A DNA stretch of 64,000 nucleotides from Haloarchaeobius sp. FL176 (GTDB lineage Archaea > Halobacteriota > Halobacteria > Halobacteriales > Natrialbaceae): NCBI RefSeq assembly GCF_024609245.1, contig NZ_JANJYH010000003.1, forward strand, positions 248,001 through 312,000, written 5' to 3'. The notes beneath the pieces were generated by a model. The model was not told the DNA's origin and searched no databases. It saw nothing but the letters and a program-made list of their open reading frames with translations. Positions 44,178 through 52,827 of the stretch are shown here, one piece after another (within the stretch, counting starts at the first letter, position 1; each line of letters begins with the position of its first letter). The translations under genes and the position numbers were made by a program.

Positions 44178-44325
44178 CCGGGCCTCTCCGCCGGTATCCG
44201 CCGGTTGTCCCCGGCCACAAGAATCTTTACTGGTACCCGACATTGTCCGGGTGCGGTCGTGGTCTCGACCTTTCGAACTCCCCCTTTCCCCCCTTTCGAA
44301 CCGTCCACCAGTCCCGACAGCCGCG

Positions 44326-44616
44326 CTATCGGACGGTGAACGTCGGTTCCGCGACGGCCTCGCTCTTGCATTCTGGGCAGCGCGACGGTCGGTTGAGCAG
44401 GTCGTCGAAGTCGGTGAACCCGCAGTCGCGACACTCCGGCGGTGCGACGAGCAGCTGCTCGTCGGTCGGTTCGAGCGACTGCGAGATATGCTCGACGTGG
44501 CGTATCGCCGCGCCGGCAGTCACGTCGAACTCCGTCGCGAGAACGCTCGGCGTGGCCGCCTCGGTTCGGAGCCTGTCCGTGATGCGCTGTCGCGTCGTCT
44601 CGTCTGCTTCACGCAT
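44326..44616 (-). CDS. Winged-helix regulator with C-terminal zinc ribbon
   Basis: 96 aa from the ATG at 44616 (an alternative at 44625 adds three residues). Residues about 5-45 form a helix-turn-helix (RITDRLRTEAATPSVLATEF in parts), and residues about 60-95 carry CRDCGF...CPECKS, a zinc ribbon. The layout matches a widespread archaeal family of predicted transcriptional regulators. The target is unknown. It is divergent from the nucleotidyltransferase gene and convergent with the Rieske gene. Confidence 0.78.
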   Translation of the reverse strand: MREADETTRQRITDRLRTEAATPSVLATEFDVTAGAAIRHVEHISQSLEPTDEQLLVAPPECRDCGFTDFDDLLNRPSRCPECKSEAVAEPTFTVR

Positions 44617-44712
44617 ACCGACCATTCGGACCTGCCTCGATAAACGTCTTTTCGGGCGAACCTCTCACAGAGAAAGACAAAGGACTTACTACCGGCTACA
44701 GAAACCGGGTGT

Positions 44713-45681
44713 ATGAAAGCAGTCGTCCTTGCTGGCGGGTACGCGACGCGTCTCTGGCCGATCACGAAACATCGACCGAAGATGTTCCTCCCGGTCGGTG
44801 ACTCGACCGTCATCGACCAGATCTTCGAGGAGCTCGAACGGGACGACCGCGTGGACGAGGTGTTCGTCAGCACGAACGAGCGCTTCGCCGGCGAGTTCGA
44901 GACACACCTCGCCGAGAGCGAGTTCGAGAAGCCGACGCTCTCGGTCGAGGACACCACCGAGGAGAACGAGAAGTTCGGCGTCATCGGCGCGCTCGCCCAG
45001 CTCGTCGACCGCGAGGGCGTCGACGACGACCTGCTGGTCGTCGCTGGCGACAACCTCATCAGCTTCGACGTGAGCGAGTTCGTCGACTTCTTCCAGTCGA
45101 AGGCGGCCCCGACCATCGCGGCCTACGACGTCGGCTCGAAGGACCGGGCGAAGTCCTACGGCCTGGTCGACCTCGAGGGCGACCGCGTCGTCGACTTCCA
45201 GGAGAAGCCCGACGACCCCAAGAGCACCCTCGTCTCCATCGCCTGCTACGGCTTCACTGCCGAGTCCGTCGGGCTGCTGGAGGAGTACCTTACCGGCGAC
45301 AACAACCCGGACGAGCCGGGCTGGTTCGTCCAGTGGCTCCAGGCCCGCCAGCCGACGTACGCCTTCACCTTCGAGGGCGCGTGGTTCGACATCGGCACGC
45401 CCGAGTCCTACCTCGACGCGGTCGCGTGGTATCTCGACGGCGAGAACCACATCGCCGAGTCCGCAACGCTCTCCGACACCAGCCTCGGCGAGAACGTCCA
45501 CATCATGGGCGACGCCGAGGTCGTCGACAGCCACGTCGACAACTCCGTCGTCTTCCCCGACGCAACCATCGTCGAGTCTGACATCCGTAACTCCATCATC
45601 GACGAGAAGACCCACCTCGACAACCTGGACCTCGCCGGCGCGCTCATCGGTGCGCACACGAAGATCACGAACGGACACTGA
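44713..45681 (+). CDS. Sugar-1-phosphate nucleotidyltransferase (RmlA/GlmU-like)
   Basis: 322 aa. The N-terminal signature LAGGYATRLWPITKHRPKM has the nucleotide-binding G-G and pyrophosphorylase residues; VVAGDNLISFD near residue 111 supplies the metal-binding Asp, and FQEKPDDP near residue 157 the sugar site. The last 70 residues form hexapeptide repeats of a left-handed beta-helix (SLGENVHIMGDAEVVDSHVD in parts). It makes an NDP-sugar, for example UDP- or dTDP-glucose, used in glycoprotein or S-layer glycosylation. Specific sugar and nucleotide cannot be read. Confidence 0.85.
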   Translation: MKAVVLAGGYATRLWPITKHRPKMFLPVGDSTVIDQIFEELERDDRVDEVFVSTNERFAGEFETHLAESEFEKPTLSVEDTTEENEKFGVIGALAQLVDREGVDDDLLVVAGDNLISFDVSEFVDFFQSKAAPTIAAYDVGSKDRAKSYGLVDLEGDRVVDFQEKPDDPKSTLVSIACYGFTAESVGLLEEYLTGDNNPDEPGWFVQWLQARQPTYAFTFEGAWFDIGTPESYLDAVAWYLDGENHIAESATLSDTSLGENVHIMGDAEVVDSHVDNSVVFPDATIVESDIRNSIIDEKTHLDNLDLAGALIGAHTKITNGH

Positions 45682-45718
45682 AATCGACGACGAGAGACGG
45701 TTGGCCGGGTCTATTGCT

Positions 45719-45753
45719 CCGCGCGTCCGTCATCTCGATGTACCCCCGCGTCC
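45719..45753. repeat. Copy 1 of a 35-bp direct repeat matching the dph6 3' end
   Basis: CCGCGCGTCCGT, then CATCTCG, then ATGTACCCCCGCGTCC, in intergenic DNA. One mismatch (C/A at the 13th base) from the copy at 45862-45896 inside dph6. Encodes the same RGYIE(M/I)TDAR on the minus strand. Confidence 0.7.
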
Positions 45754-45852
45754 TTCCCGGCACCACCTTTTTCGCGTCTTACCGTCCCGCCGGTCCTACT
45801 CGATGGCAAAAAGCTGGGCCAAAAAGACCGCAGTGCAGGCCGACTGCCGAAC

Positions 45853-46575
45853 TCACGCCAGCCGCGCGTCCGTAATCTCGATGTACCCCCGCGTCCCCTC
45901 CCACACCGTCTCGTACTCCAGTTCGATGGCGCGCTCCATGTGGGGCCCGTCGGTCACGAACGTCTCGAACTCGCCGCCCTCGCCGAGCACGTGGACGCCG
46001 TACTCGTCGTTGAGCTCCTGTAGTTCTTCGAAGGCGTCGGCGTCGAGCGTGCGCCCGAGCCAGGACTCGTCGAGGCCGTGCGCAGCGACCTGCAGGATGG
46101 TGATCTCGAAGCCGGCGTCGAGCATCGCCTCGGCGAGCTCGGCGGGGTCCTCCTGCCAGAGCGGTGCGAACACGTCGCAGCCGAGGCGGTCGGCCATCGC
46201 CTGGATGCGGGAGGTCTGGAACTCGCTCTCGACGGCGCCGGCGGTGACGCCGGCGAGCCCGCCGTCTATGTCGTCGGCGAGGTCCGTCAACGCCGCTTCG
46301 AGGGGTTCGAGCTCGGCGTCGCCCTGTTCGCCGGCGTCCTCGGCGCTGGCGGCGCCGAAGTCGTCGGGCGAGACGTTCACGTGCTCGATGCCGATGCTCT
46401 CGGCGGCCAGCGCGGTGAGCTCGGTCGCCGGGACGTGGTACATGTACGAGTCGCCCTCGGGGTGGACCGTCAGGAGGTGCGAGACCGGTAAGCCCTCCTC
46501 CAGCGCCCGGTAGACTGCCCACGAGGAGTCCTTGCCGCCGGAGAACAGCCCCACCCACGAACCGGTGTCGGTCAT
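45853..46575 (-). CDS. dph6: Diphthine--ammonia ligase (ATP-PPase domain)
   Basis: 240 aa. GLFSGGKDSSWAVYRALEEG near residue 9 is the PP-loop that binds ATP. EFQTSRIQAMADRLG near residue 116, FAPLWQEDP near residue 136 and GEGGEFETFVTDGP near residue 200 match the Dph6/MJ0570 family, which amidates diphthine on elongation factor 2 to give diphthamide. The start at 46575 precedes the PP-loop strand by seven residues. A 35-bp repeat of its 3' end lies downstream. Confidence 0.88.
   Translation of the reverse strand: MTDTGSWVGLFSGGKDSSWAVYRALEEGLPVSHLLTVHPEGDSYMYHVPATELTALAAESIGIEHVNVSPDDFGAASAEDAGEQGDAELEPLEAALTDLADDIDGGLAGVTAGAVESEFQTSRIQAMADRLGCDVFAPLWQEDPAELAEAMLDAGFEITILQVAAHGLDESWLGRTLDADAFEELQELNDEYGVHVLGEGGEFETFVTDGPHMERAIELEYETVWEGTRGYIEITDARLA
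45862..45896. repeat. Copy 2 of the 35-bp direct repeat, inside dph6
   Basis: The dph6 copy of the repeat, starting 143 nt from copy 1, covering its last codons (RGYIEITDAR). See the entry at 45719. Confidence 0.7.
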
Positions 46576-46606
46576 ACCTGCCGTAGCGGCCGGGTGGGTA
46601 AACCAG

Positions 46607-47767
46607 CTACGAACCGTGTTCGAGCTCGGCCTCCGCTTCGGCCTCGTCGACGGCGTTCGCCGACAGCACCGAGGCGACGCGGACGCCGACCAGGGCGAGC
46701 AGGACCGCCACGACGACGAACACGGCGAGGCGCTCGCCGGCGTTGAGGACGAACGGGCCGACCGAGCTCGCACCGACGGTCACCTCGGGAACGCGGACGG
46801 GGCCGATGAACGCCGCGCGCTCGAGGAAGTACGCCGCGAACCCGCGGACGACCAGCCCGACAGAGACGAGGAGGAACGGGATGTTGATGCTCGCCCGTGG
46901 CACCTCCTCCGACCCGATGGCCTCGTCGAGCAGGCGGCCGACGCTCGCGGTGACGCCCGCCATCGCCAGCCACGGGACGGCGTCGAAGACGAACTGCATC
47001 GCCGGGATGACGACGCCCTCCGCATCGTTCAGGTTCGAGACCCCGAGCGCGCCGACGAACAGGCCGACCATCGTCAGGCCGGCGGCGACGACGTAGGTGA
47101 CGACGGAGACGTTCCCGGAGTAGAGCGCAGTCTGGGTCCGCTGGGTGACGTCCTTCATCACGTCGTCGACGGCGAACCCCTTGTACAGCAGGAACAGGCC
47201 GACGACGGCGGTGATAGTCGCCGCACCGACCGCTGGCCCTCGCCAGAGTGCGAGCGCCGGGAACGCGACCAGCGCGACGCCCAGCGGCACGAGCACCGTC
47301 TGCCTGAGCTCCTCGTCGGCGAGGAACTGCTTCAGCAGGTAGTACGTCGATTCGAGGTCCCGGGCCTGCCTGACGACGACGCGGTCGACGCTGTCGACGC
47401 GGAGTCGGGACTCGACGACCGGGACGAGCCGTTCGTCCTCCGCGCTGTCGATGACGACGACCGCGGAGTCGATGTCGTGAGTCTCCAGCAGCTCGTCGAG
47501 CTGCTGCCCGACAGCGCGGTCGGCACCGACCACGGAGTCGCTCGCCCCCGAGACGACCGCCACGATGGCCTCCTCGTCGGCGTCACGGAGGTCCCGGGCC
47601 ACGCGGAGGGTCTCCAGCAGCGTGTTGACGCTGGAATCTTCGGGGTCGGCGAGCCCCACGTCGGTGACCAGCGACCGAACGGCCTCCCAGCCAACGACCG
47701 GCGTCTTCAGTCCCGTCTTCCGTCCGATATCGTCGGTACGGTCGACGCAGACGACCAGGGTAGCCAC
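46607..47767 (-). CDS. DUF373 family membrane protein
   Basis: 386 aa from GTG at 47767. The first 190 residues are a soluble Rossmann-like domain with CVDRTDDIGRKTG, VVSGASDSVVGADRAV and VVVRQARDLESTYYLLKQF (each typical of DUF373), followed by about six transmembrane helices. The GTG is preferred over the annotated longer frame because M/V-ATLVVCVDRTDD is the family start. Function unknown; the archaeal family is restricted to membranes. It is 31 nt upstream of dph6 on the same strand. Confidence 0.82.
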   Translation of the reverse strand: MATLVVCVDRTDDIGRKTGLKTPVVGWEAVRSLVTDVGLADPEDSSVNTLLETLRVARDLRDADEEAIVAVVSGASDSVVGADRAVGQQLDELLETHDIDSAVVVIDSAEDERLVPVVESRLRVDSVDRVVVRQARDLESTYYLLKQFLADEELRQTVLVPLGVALVAFPALALWRGPAVGAATITAVVGLFLLYKGFAVDDVMKDVTQRTQTALYSGNVSVVTYVVAAGLTMVGLFVGALGVSNLNDAEGVVIPAMQFVFDAVPWLAMAGVTASVGRLLDEAIGSEEVPRASINIPFLLVSVGLVVRGFAAYFLERAAFIGPVRVPEVTVGASSVGPFVLNAGERLAVFVVVAVLLALVGVRVASVLSANAVDEAEAEAELEHGS

Positions 47768-47809
47768 TACGTGTAGGGACACACGACGGGAATAAAAATC
47801 TGCCTCCCG

Positions 47810-48802
47810 CTACAGTCGCAGTTCGACCTCGTCGTCGTTGCCGAGGACGCTCGCGACGCCGGCGCCAGCGGCGTACGCGACCCGGGTGGCACCGAGCATC
47901 GTCCGGGCCCGCAGCCGTCGCTGCGGTCGGAACTCCTCGACGCTGGCCGACTCGCCGAGCAGCGACTCGACGCGGGCCTCCACGTCGTCCCGCGTCCCGA
48001 GGTCGTCCACGAGACCGAGCTCGGCCGCCTCCCCGCCGAGGTAGACCCGTGCCTCGGTGTCGCGGACCGCCTCGTCGTCGAGCCCGCGGCCCTCGGCGAC
48101 CACGTCGACGAACTCGTCGTACCAGCTGTCGACGAGGTTCTGGAGATAGTCGCGGTCGTCCTCGGTGAACTCCTCGAACGGGGAGCCGGCGTTCTTGTAC
48201 TCGCCAGCCGTCAGTTCGTTGTACGAGACGCCGACCCGGTCGCCCAGCTCCGTGAGGTTCAGGTTCCCGAGTCGGACGCCGATGCTCCCGACGAGCGTGC
48301 CGTCGCGCGCCCACAGCTCGTCGCAGCCGCTCGCGATCCAGTAGCCGCCGCTGGCACAGAGGTCGTTCGTGTACGCCACCGTCGGCCCGTCGAAGCGCTC
48401 CGCGGCGAGCCTGATGTCGTCGCTCGGCACCACCTCGCCGCCGGGCGTGTTCAGCTTCACGAGCAGCGCCTCGACCGCCCCGTCGTCGTCCGCGCGGTCG
48501 ATCTGCTCGACGATATCGTCGGCCGTCGCACCCGTCGGCGGGCTCACCAGCGAGCCGTCGCCGTCCCGGGTGATCGGCCCCTCCACGGCGACCTCAGCGA
48601 CGTTGTATGCCGGGAACGCGTTCCGGGCGAACCGTCCCGACGCGACCGCGAACAGCATCGTCGTCGCCAGCGTCAGCAGCACTTCGACGGTCCCGAACCC
48701 GGTGTCCGGGAGTCGTCGGAACAGGAACAGGCCGACCAGCACGCCGAACACCGTCCCGAGCACCGTTACGACAAGCCGCCCGAACCGCGTCGTTGCGTCC
48801 AT
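47810..48802 (-). CDS. sppA: Signal peptide peptidase SppA-like S49 protease
   Basis: 330 aa. One or two N-terminal membrane helices (VVTVLGTVFGVLVGLFLF and VLLTLATTMLFAVASG) anchor the catalytic domain. The Ser nucleophile is in CASGGYWIAS near residue 148 and the Lys in AGEYKNAGSP near residue 200, the S49 Ser-Lys dyad; LNTPGGEVV near residue 115 is the substrate strand. It cleaves remnant signal peptides in the membrane. ATG 48802 is preferred over the 26-residue longer frame. Confidence 0.9.
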   Translation of the reverse strand: MDATTRFGRLVVTVLGTVFGVLVGLFLFRRLPDTGFGTVEVLLTLATTMLFAVASGRFARNAFPAYNVAEVAVEGPITRDGDGSLVSPPTGATADDIVEQIDRADDDGAVEALLVKLNTPGGEVVPSDDIRLAAERFDGPTVAYTNDLCASGGYWIASGCDELWARDGTLVGSIGVRLGNLNLTELGDRVGVSYNELTAGEYKNAGSPFEEFTEDDRDYLQNLVDSWYDEFVDVVAEGRGLDDEAVRDTEARVYLGGEAAELGLVDDLGTRDDVEARVESLLGESASVEEFRPQRRLRARTMLGATRVAYAAGAGVASVLGNDDEVELRL

Positions 48803-48986
48803 GGCCTCACCTTGGGCCAATCGGGTCAAAGCCGTTGTGCTGGTTGGTCCTCCCGTCGAGATGCGACGAGAATCGGCCAATCCCCATCGCGCGGCTGGCG
48901 AGCGGTGGGAGGGTCGACGAGCCAGGGCTGCGGCTATGGACTCGAAAAATAACGCGAAAGTAGACCGCAGAACTACCGGACCGGAA

Positions 48987-49877
48987 TCAGAGACGACCTG
49001 CCTTCTGCAGCTTCATGAGGTCCTCGGTGTCGAGGGTCTCGCCCTCCTTGAAGCGCTGGTAGATCTCCTCGGCCTCCTCCTCGGCTTCCTTGCGCTTCTG
49101 GTCGCGGCTGGACTGCTTCTCCTCTTCCTCCTGCTTGTCGAGCTCGCGCAGGCGCTTCTGGACGCGGACGAAGTCCTCGTGGTGGCGGTCGGCCGCCTCC
49201 TGGGCCTCGACGAACTTCTCGTGCATCTCGTCGGCTTCGTCACGGATGTCGTCGGCCTCGCGGTAGGCCTCGATCATCTGGTTGTGGTGCTCCTGAGCCT
49301 TGTCCGCGAGCTCGGTGACCTTCTGGTGATGGGTCGACGCCTCGGAGCGGACCTCCTCGGCCTCCTCGACGAGCCCGTCGAGGTCGTCGTTCTGGCCCAT
49401 CTTCTCCTTGCGCGACTGGTACTCCTCGCGCTTGGACTCGATCTTCTCGATGAGCTCCTTCTCCTCCTCGGAGGAGAGCACCTCGGTCTGCTGCTTGAAC
49501 TCGAGGTCCTCGATCTCGCTCTCGAGCTGCTCTAGGTCCTTGCCGTCGTCGAGCTCGAGGTCGGACTTCATCTCCTCGACCTTGTCGAAGAGCTCGTTGG
49601 CCTCGGCGTTCAGGTCGTTGCGCTTCTGCTTGTGCTCCTGAACCAGCTCGTTGAGCTCGTCGCGCTTCTCGCGGTGCTCCTGTGCTTCGTCGACCTTCTC
49701 GCGAGTCTTCGCGTTGAGGTCGTCGCGCTCGGAGGCGCGCTCAGAAGCCATCTGGTTGAGGTCGTTACGTCGGTCCCGAAGCTGCCCTGCGAGCTTGATT
49801 AGCTGTCCTTTGGATTTGTTCTGCAGGTCGTCTTCGGTGAGTTCTACGTTCTTGGATGTCTCTATCGATTCTGCCAT
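48987..49877 (-). CDS. Long coiled-coil protein (COG1340-like)
   Basis: 296 aa almost entirely helical and charged. Residues about 15-270 form a heptad-rich coiled coil with many Asp/Glu/Lys/Gln/Arg (for example RDRRNDLNQMASERASERDD and EAQEHREKRDELNELVQEHK), with little hydrophobic content. It resembles the conserved archaeal coiled-coil family COG1340, whose role is unknown; structural or SMC-like roles have been proposed. Upstream 248 nt (49878-50125) are relatively AT-rich and hold a TATA-like TATAATTTAAAT at 50032-50043 but no gene. Confidence 0.78.
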   Translation of the reverse strand: MAESIETSKNVELTEDDLQNKSKGQLIKLAGQLRDRRNDLNQMASERASERDDLNAKTREKVDEAQEHREKRDELNELVQEHKQKRNDLNAEANELFDKVEEMKSDLELDDGKDLEQLESEIEDLEFKQQTEVLSSEEEKELIEKIESKREEYQSRKEKMGQNDDLDGLVEEAEEVRSEASTHHQKVTELADKAQEHHNQMIEAYREADDIRDEADEMHEKFVEAQEAADRHHEDFVRVQKRLRELDKQEEEEKQSSRDQKRKEAEEEAEEIYQRFKEGETLDTEDLMKLQKAGRL

Positions 49878-50125
49878 GGTTGTATTCGTACCTCGATTCC
49901 GTCCCGCGCCGGAGGGTAGGCATCGCTGTCGACTGCTGACGTCGCGGTGATAAGGTTCCGTGTCATTCTGGTCGGCGTGCGATGCTACCGGAACACCGGC
50001 GGCGTTCTGGTATCAACTACTACTACCCTGTATAATTTAAATCTGCCGGTTGCGAGAACTGCGGAAATCGGGAGACGTGGCGGGGAACACCCGTGTAAAC
50101 GACTACCAAACCACCTGTTCGCGGA

Positions 50126-52015
50126 TTATAAATGGTATCGATTTACTACGGGCGTAGTTCCCGTTTCGAGCGACAGCTCCAGCGCCGTCGCGTCGGCGGG
50201 TACCGAAACCTCGCCGGCCGCGACGCTCTCGAACGGCGGTGCCGTGACCGACATCGAACCGCCAGCATCCGAGTCACCTGCCTGGCTGCCATGGAAGGTC
50301 CAGCGAACCGTCCCCTGGACCTCCGCCGGCGCGTCGTTGAGCAGCCGTGCCTCCACCCGACCACCAGGGGCAGGGACCTCACGGAGAACTGGAACGACGG
50401 GCCGCAGCGAGGTTGCCAGCGCGTCGTACGCCGGCTTGGACTCGCCGTCCACGTCCAGCACTCCCATCCCGCCGCCGGCCCCGGCGTCTCTGAGGCAGAA
50501 GCCCGCGAGCACGTCCGCACCCTGGAGACGGAGCGTCTCTGCCACGCGCTTGAGCGTTCGGGTCTGGGTCGCCTGCGAGACAGCCGGGTCGGCACTGCCC
50601 ACGACGCTGTCGTGGATCTCGCGGTCGAGCCCCGTCGGCTCCGCCCCGGCCTCCGTCAGCGACCCCGCACCGAACTCGGTGACGACCCGGGTCAGCGCCG
50701 GCACGGTCGCACAGAGCCAGTCCACCGCGTCGGCGTCACCGAACGTCCAGCCCGGGTAGAGGTGGGCCGCGTCCGGCTCCGTGCCGGGCTGCCCACACAC
50801 CGGGAACGCCGGGCGGTCGGCGGGGAGCGCGTCGGCGATGCGCTCGGCCGACGCTCGTGCGTCGGTACCCGTGCCGACCCGACGCCGAAACCGCAGCCGG
50901 TCCATTCGCCCACCGCTCAGCCGCGAATCGAACGGCCGCTCCGGGTCGTCGTGGACGCCGAACAGCGCCACCGAGGGATGGTGGTCCACCGTGCTCGCGA
51001 GCGTCCGCGCGACCGTTCGCCCACGGTCCGGGTCCACGCGGACATCGCCCGAGAGCGGGCAGTCCTGCCAGACGAGCACGCCAGCCTCGTCCGCGGCCTC
51101 GTACAGCTCCGGCTGGGCGACGTGCGCGTGCAACCGAGCGAGCGTGAAGCCCGCCTCCTCGACGTGCTCGAAGTCCGCCAACAGATCGCCGCTCGGGAGC
51201 ATGTTCACCCCGCGCGCCCGGACCCGCTTGCCGTTCACGCGGAGGCCGTCGTCGACGCTGTACTCGACCGACCGGAGCGCCGTCGTCCTCGTTATCTCGT
51301 GGTCGCGGAACTTCGCGCGGACGACGTACCGGTGCTGGTCGCCGTGGTTTCGCGGCCACCACAGCGACGGCTCGCGCAGCGTCAGCGTCCGTGTCACCGT
51401 GATCCGGTCGCCCGGCCCGGCTTCGACCTGCTCGCGTTCCATCGCGCCGCCCCCGCGGAACCCCTCGGGCCGCAGCGACAGCGTCACCGGCTCTGTCACC
51501 GGCTCCGTGGTGTCGACCGATACCGCCACGTCGATGGCGCCGCCGTCGTCGGTGAGCCGTGGGTTCACCACCAGATCCCGCAGGAACGCCGGCGGCCGGA
51601 GCCTGAGGTGAACACCCCACCAGATGCCGGGCACCGCGAGCGCGTCGCGCACGTGGTCCGTCTCGTACACGCCACCGAACCCGTCTTCAGGCCGATGGCA
51701 CTCCACGACCAGTTCGTTCTCCGCCGCCGGTTCGAACTCGAACCTGGCGGGCGCGAAGTACTCCCGGTGGGTACCGAGCAACTCGCCGTTCAGCCACACT
51801 CGTGTGTGGCCGTACAGGCCCTGGAACTCGAGGAGGGTTCGCTGCGCCTGGGTCGACCGCGGGTCCGCGAACTGCAGGCGATAGGCGACGGCGTCCGCGC
51901 CCACGAAGCGCTCGGGTCGCCCCGGCACCGACACCGGCTCCCACGACTGCACCGCGGGTGGGCCACCGCCAACCGTGTCGGCGAGGACGCGACCACCCTC
52001 CCACTGACTCGTCAT
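50126..52015 (-). CDS. Glycoside hydrolase family 2-like protein with altered acid/base motif
   Basis: 629 aa. The N-terminal sugar-binding jelly-roll (VWLNGELLGTHREYFAPARF near residue 73), Ig-like domain (ALRSVEYSVDDGLRVNGKRV in parts) and TIM-barrel (RGVNMLPSGDLL near residue 268) give GH2 order. The barrel residue expected in the Asn-Glu acid/base motif is replaced: SVALFGVHDDPE (residues 348-359). The nucleophile-like E447 in VVTEFGAGSL is kept. It has no signal peptide. The activity may be altered, as in exo-glucosaminidase-type GH2 enzymes, or absent. Confidence 0.72.
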   Translation of the reverse strand: MTSQWEGGRVLADTVGGGPPAVQSWEPVSVPGRPERFVGADAVAYRLQFADPRSTQAQRTLLEFQGLYGHTRVWLNGELLGTHREYFAPARFEFEPAAENELVVECHRPEDGFGGVYETDHVRDALAVPGIWWGVHLRLRPPAFLRDLVVNPRLTDDGGAIDVAVSVDTTEPVTEPVTLSLRPEGFRGGGAMEREQVEAGPGDRITVTRTLTLREPSLWWPRNHGDQHRYVVRAKFRDHEITRTTALRSVEYSVDDGLRVNGKRVRARGVNMLPSGDLLADFEHVEEAGFTLARLHAHVAQPELYEAADEAGVLVWQDCPLSGDVRVDPDRGRTVARTLASTVDHHPSVALFGVHDDPERPFDSRLSGGRMDRLRFRRRVGTGTDARASAERIADALPADRPAFPVCGQPGTEPDAAHLYPGWTFGDADAVDWLCATVPALTRVVTEFGAGSLTEAGAEPTGLDREIHDSVVGSADPAVSQATQTRTLKRVAETLRLQGADVLAGFCLRDAGAGGGMGVLDVDGESKPAYDALATSLRPVVPVLREVPAPGGRVEARLLNDAPAEVQGTVRWTFHGSQAGDSDAGGSMSVTAPPFESVAAGEVSVPADATALELSLETGTTPVVNRYHL

Positions 52016-52169
52016 ACGACCGCAATCACCGACTGTGACGGGGAAAGGTCTTCGGCCGGTTCGAGTGAGTCGTTGCGGTTCCACGGGTCCCTTGGTCGTC
52101 GCCGGTCGACGGCGTTCCGGGCCGAGAGCAAACCTGAACCACACCGACCCCGTTCCCGTCGGCCATCCG

Positions 52170-52187
52170 TTTCACTTTCACTTTCAC
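52170..52187. repeat. Three tandem TTTCAC hexamers
   Basis: TTTCAC repeated three times without a break, in the 219-nt region between the divergent GH2-like gene and the small gene at 52235. Helically phased repeats upstream of a start are possible activator sites, but no factor is known. Confidence 0.5.
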
Positions 52188-52234
52188 CGAGGGGTTGGCT
52201 GCGCTTCATATGGGATGCGGACACAGTACCGGGT

Positions 52235-52387
52235 ATGCTCGACCAGCTCACGGTCGCCTGCGAAGGCTGCGACCGCCCGCTCGACGGCGACCAGTTGATG
52301 CTCACGATGCGCACCGACGCCGGCACCCGCCACGCCTACGAGTGCGGCTGTGGCGCGGTCACCGTCACCGTCGTTCGCGAGGATTAA
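52235..52387 (+). CDS. Small cysteine-rich protein, 50 aa
   Basis: MLDQLTVACEGCDRPLDG at the start carries one CxxC; YECGCGAVTV at the C-terminus carries CGC. A zinc-ribbon-like fold is likely with two pairs of ligands. It is 25 nt upstream of the DUF371 gene on the same strand. Function unknown. Confidence 0.65.
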   Translation: MLDQLTVACEGCDRPLDGDQLMLTMRTDAGTRHAYECGCGAVTVTVVRED

Positions 52388-52412
52388 GGCCACCCGTCGG
52401 ATACGGCGGCGC

Positions 52413-52826
52413 ATGGAGGAGGTCATCCACGCCCGCGGCCACGAGAACGTCACCGCCGAGCACGCCAGCACGTTCGAGGTGACGACCGACGACTACCTCA
52501 CGCCGGCGGGCGACTGCATCCTCGCCGTCGACGCCGACCGCGCCCCCGCGGACTTCGACGAGGCGTTCGTCGCAGCCTGCCGCGAGCCCGGCGCGACCAT
52601 CACCTGTACCCTCCAGGTCGACGGCCACGGAGAGACCGCCGTGGGCGTCGGTCACCCCGACCTCGCGTTCGACAGCGACCGCAGCATGGTCGGGCGAACC
52701 TCCGACTACGTCGACGACCGGACTGTCATGCTCGCGAGCAGCATCTCGGCCGAGGGCTTCGACCGCGACCTCGTCGCCGCACTGGCTGCTGGTGCCGAGG
52801 TGACCGTGACCCTGGCCGTGGAGTGA
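52413..52826 (+). CDS. DUF371 family protein
   Basis: 137 aa. MEEVIHARGHENVTAEHAST near the start (in parts) and the later GRTSDYVDDRTVMLASSISA are characteristic of DUF371, a conserved archaeal family (COG2090) of unknown function. The GHPDLAF segment near residue 88 sits in a beta-rich core. It ends one nucleotide before the stop codon of the convergent DUF2391 gene. Its near-universal presence in archaea suggests a housekeeping role. Confidence 0.85.
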   Translation: MEEVIHARGHENVTAEHASTFEVTTDDYLTPAGDCILAVDADRAPADFDEAFVAACREPGATITCTLQVDGHGETAVGVGHPDLAFDSDRSMVGRTSDYVDDRTVMLASSISAEGFDRDLVAALAAGAEVTVTLAVE

Positions 52827-52827
52827 C

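Noticed and set aside
45790-46513. Forward ORF opening MAKSWAKKTAVQ downstream of the nucleotidyltransferase
   Set aside because: It runs antisense through dph6, is Ser/Pro-rich and has no family features.
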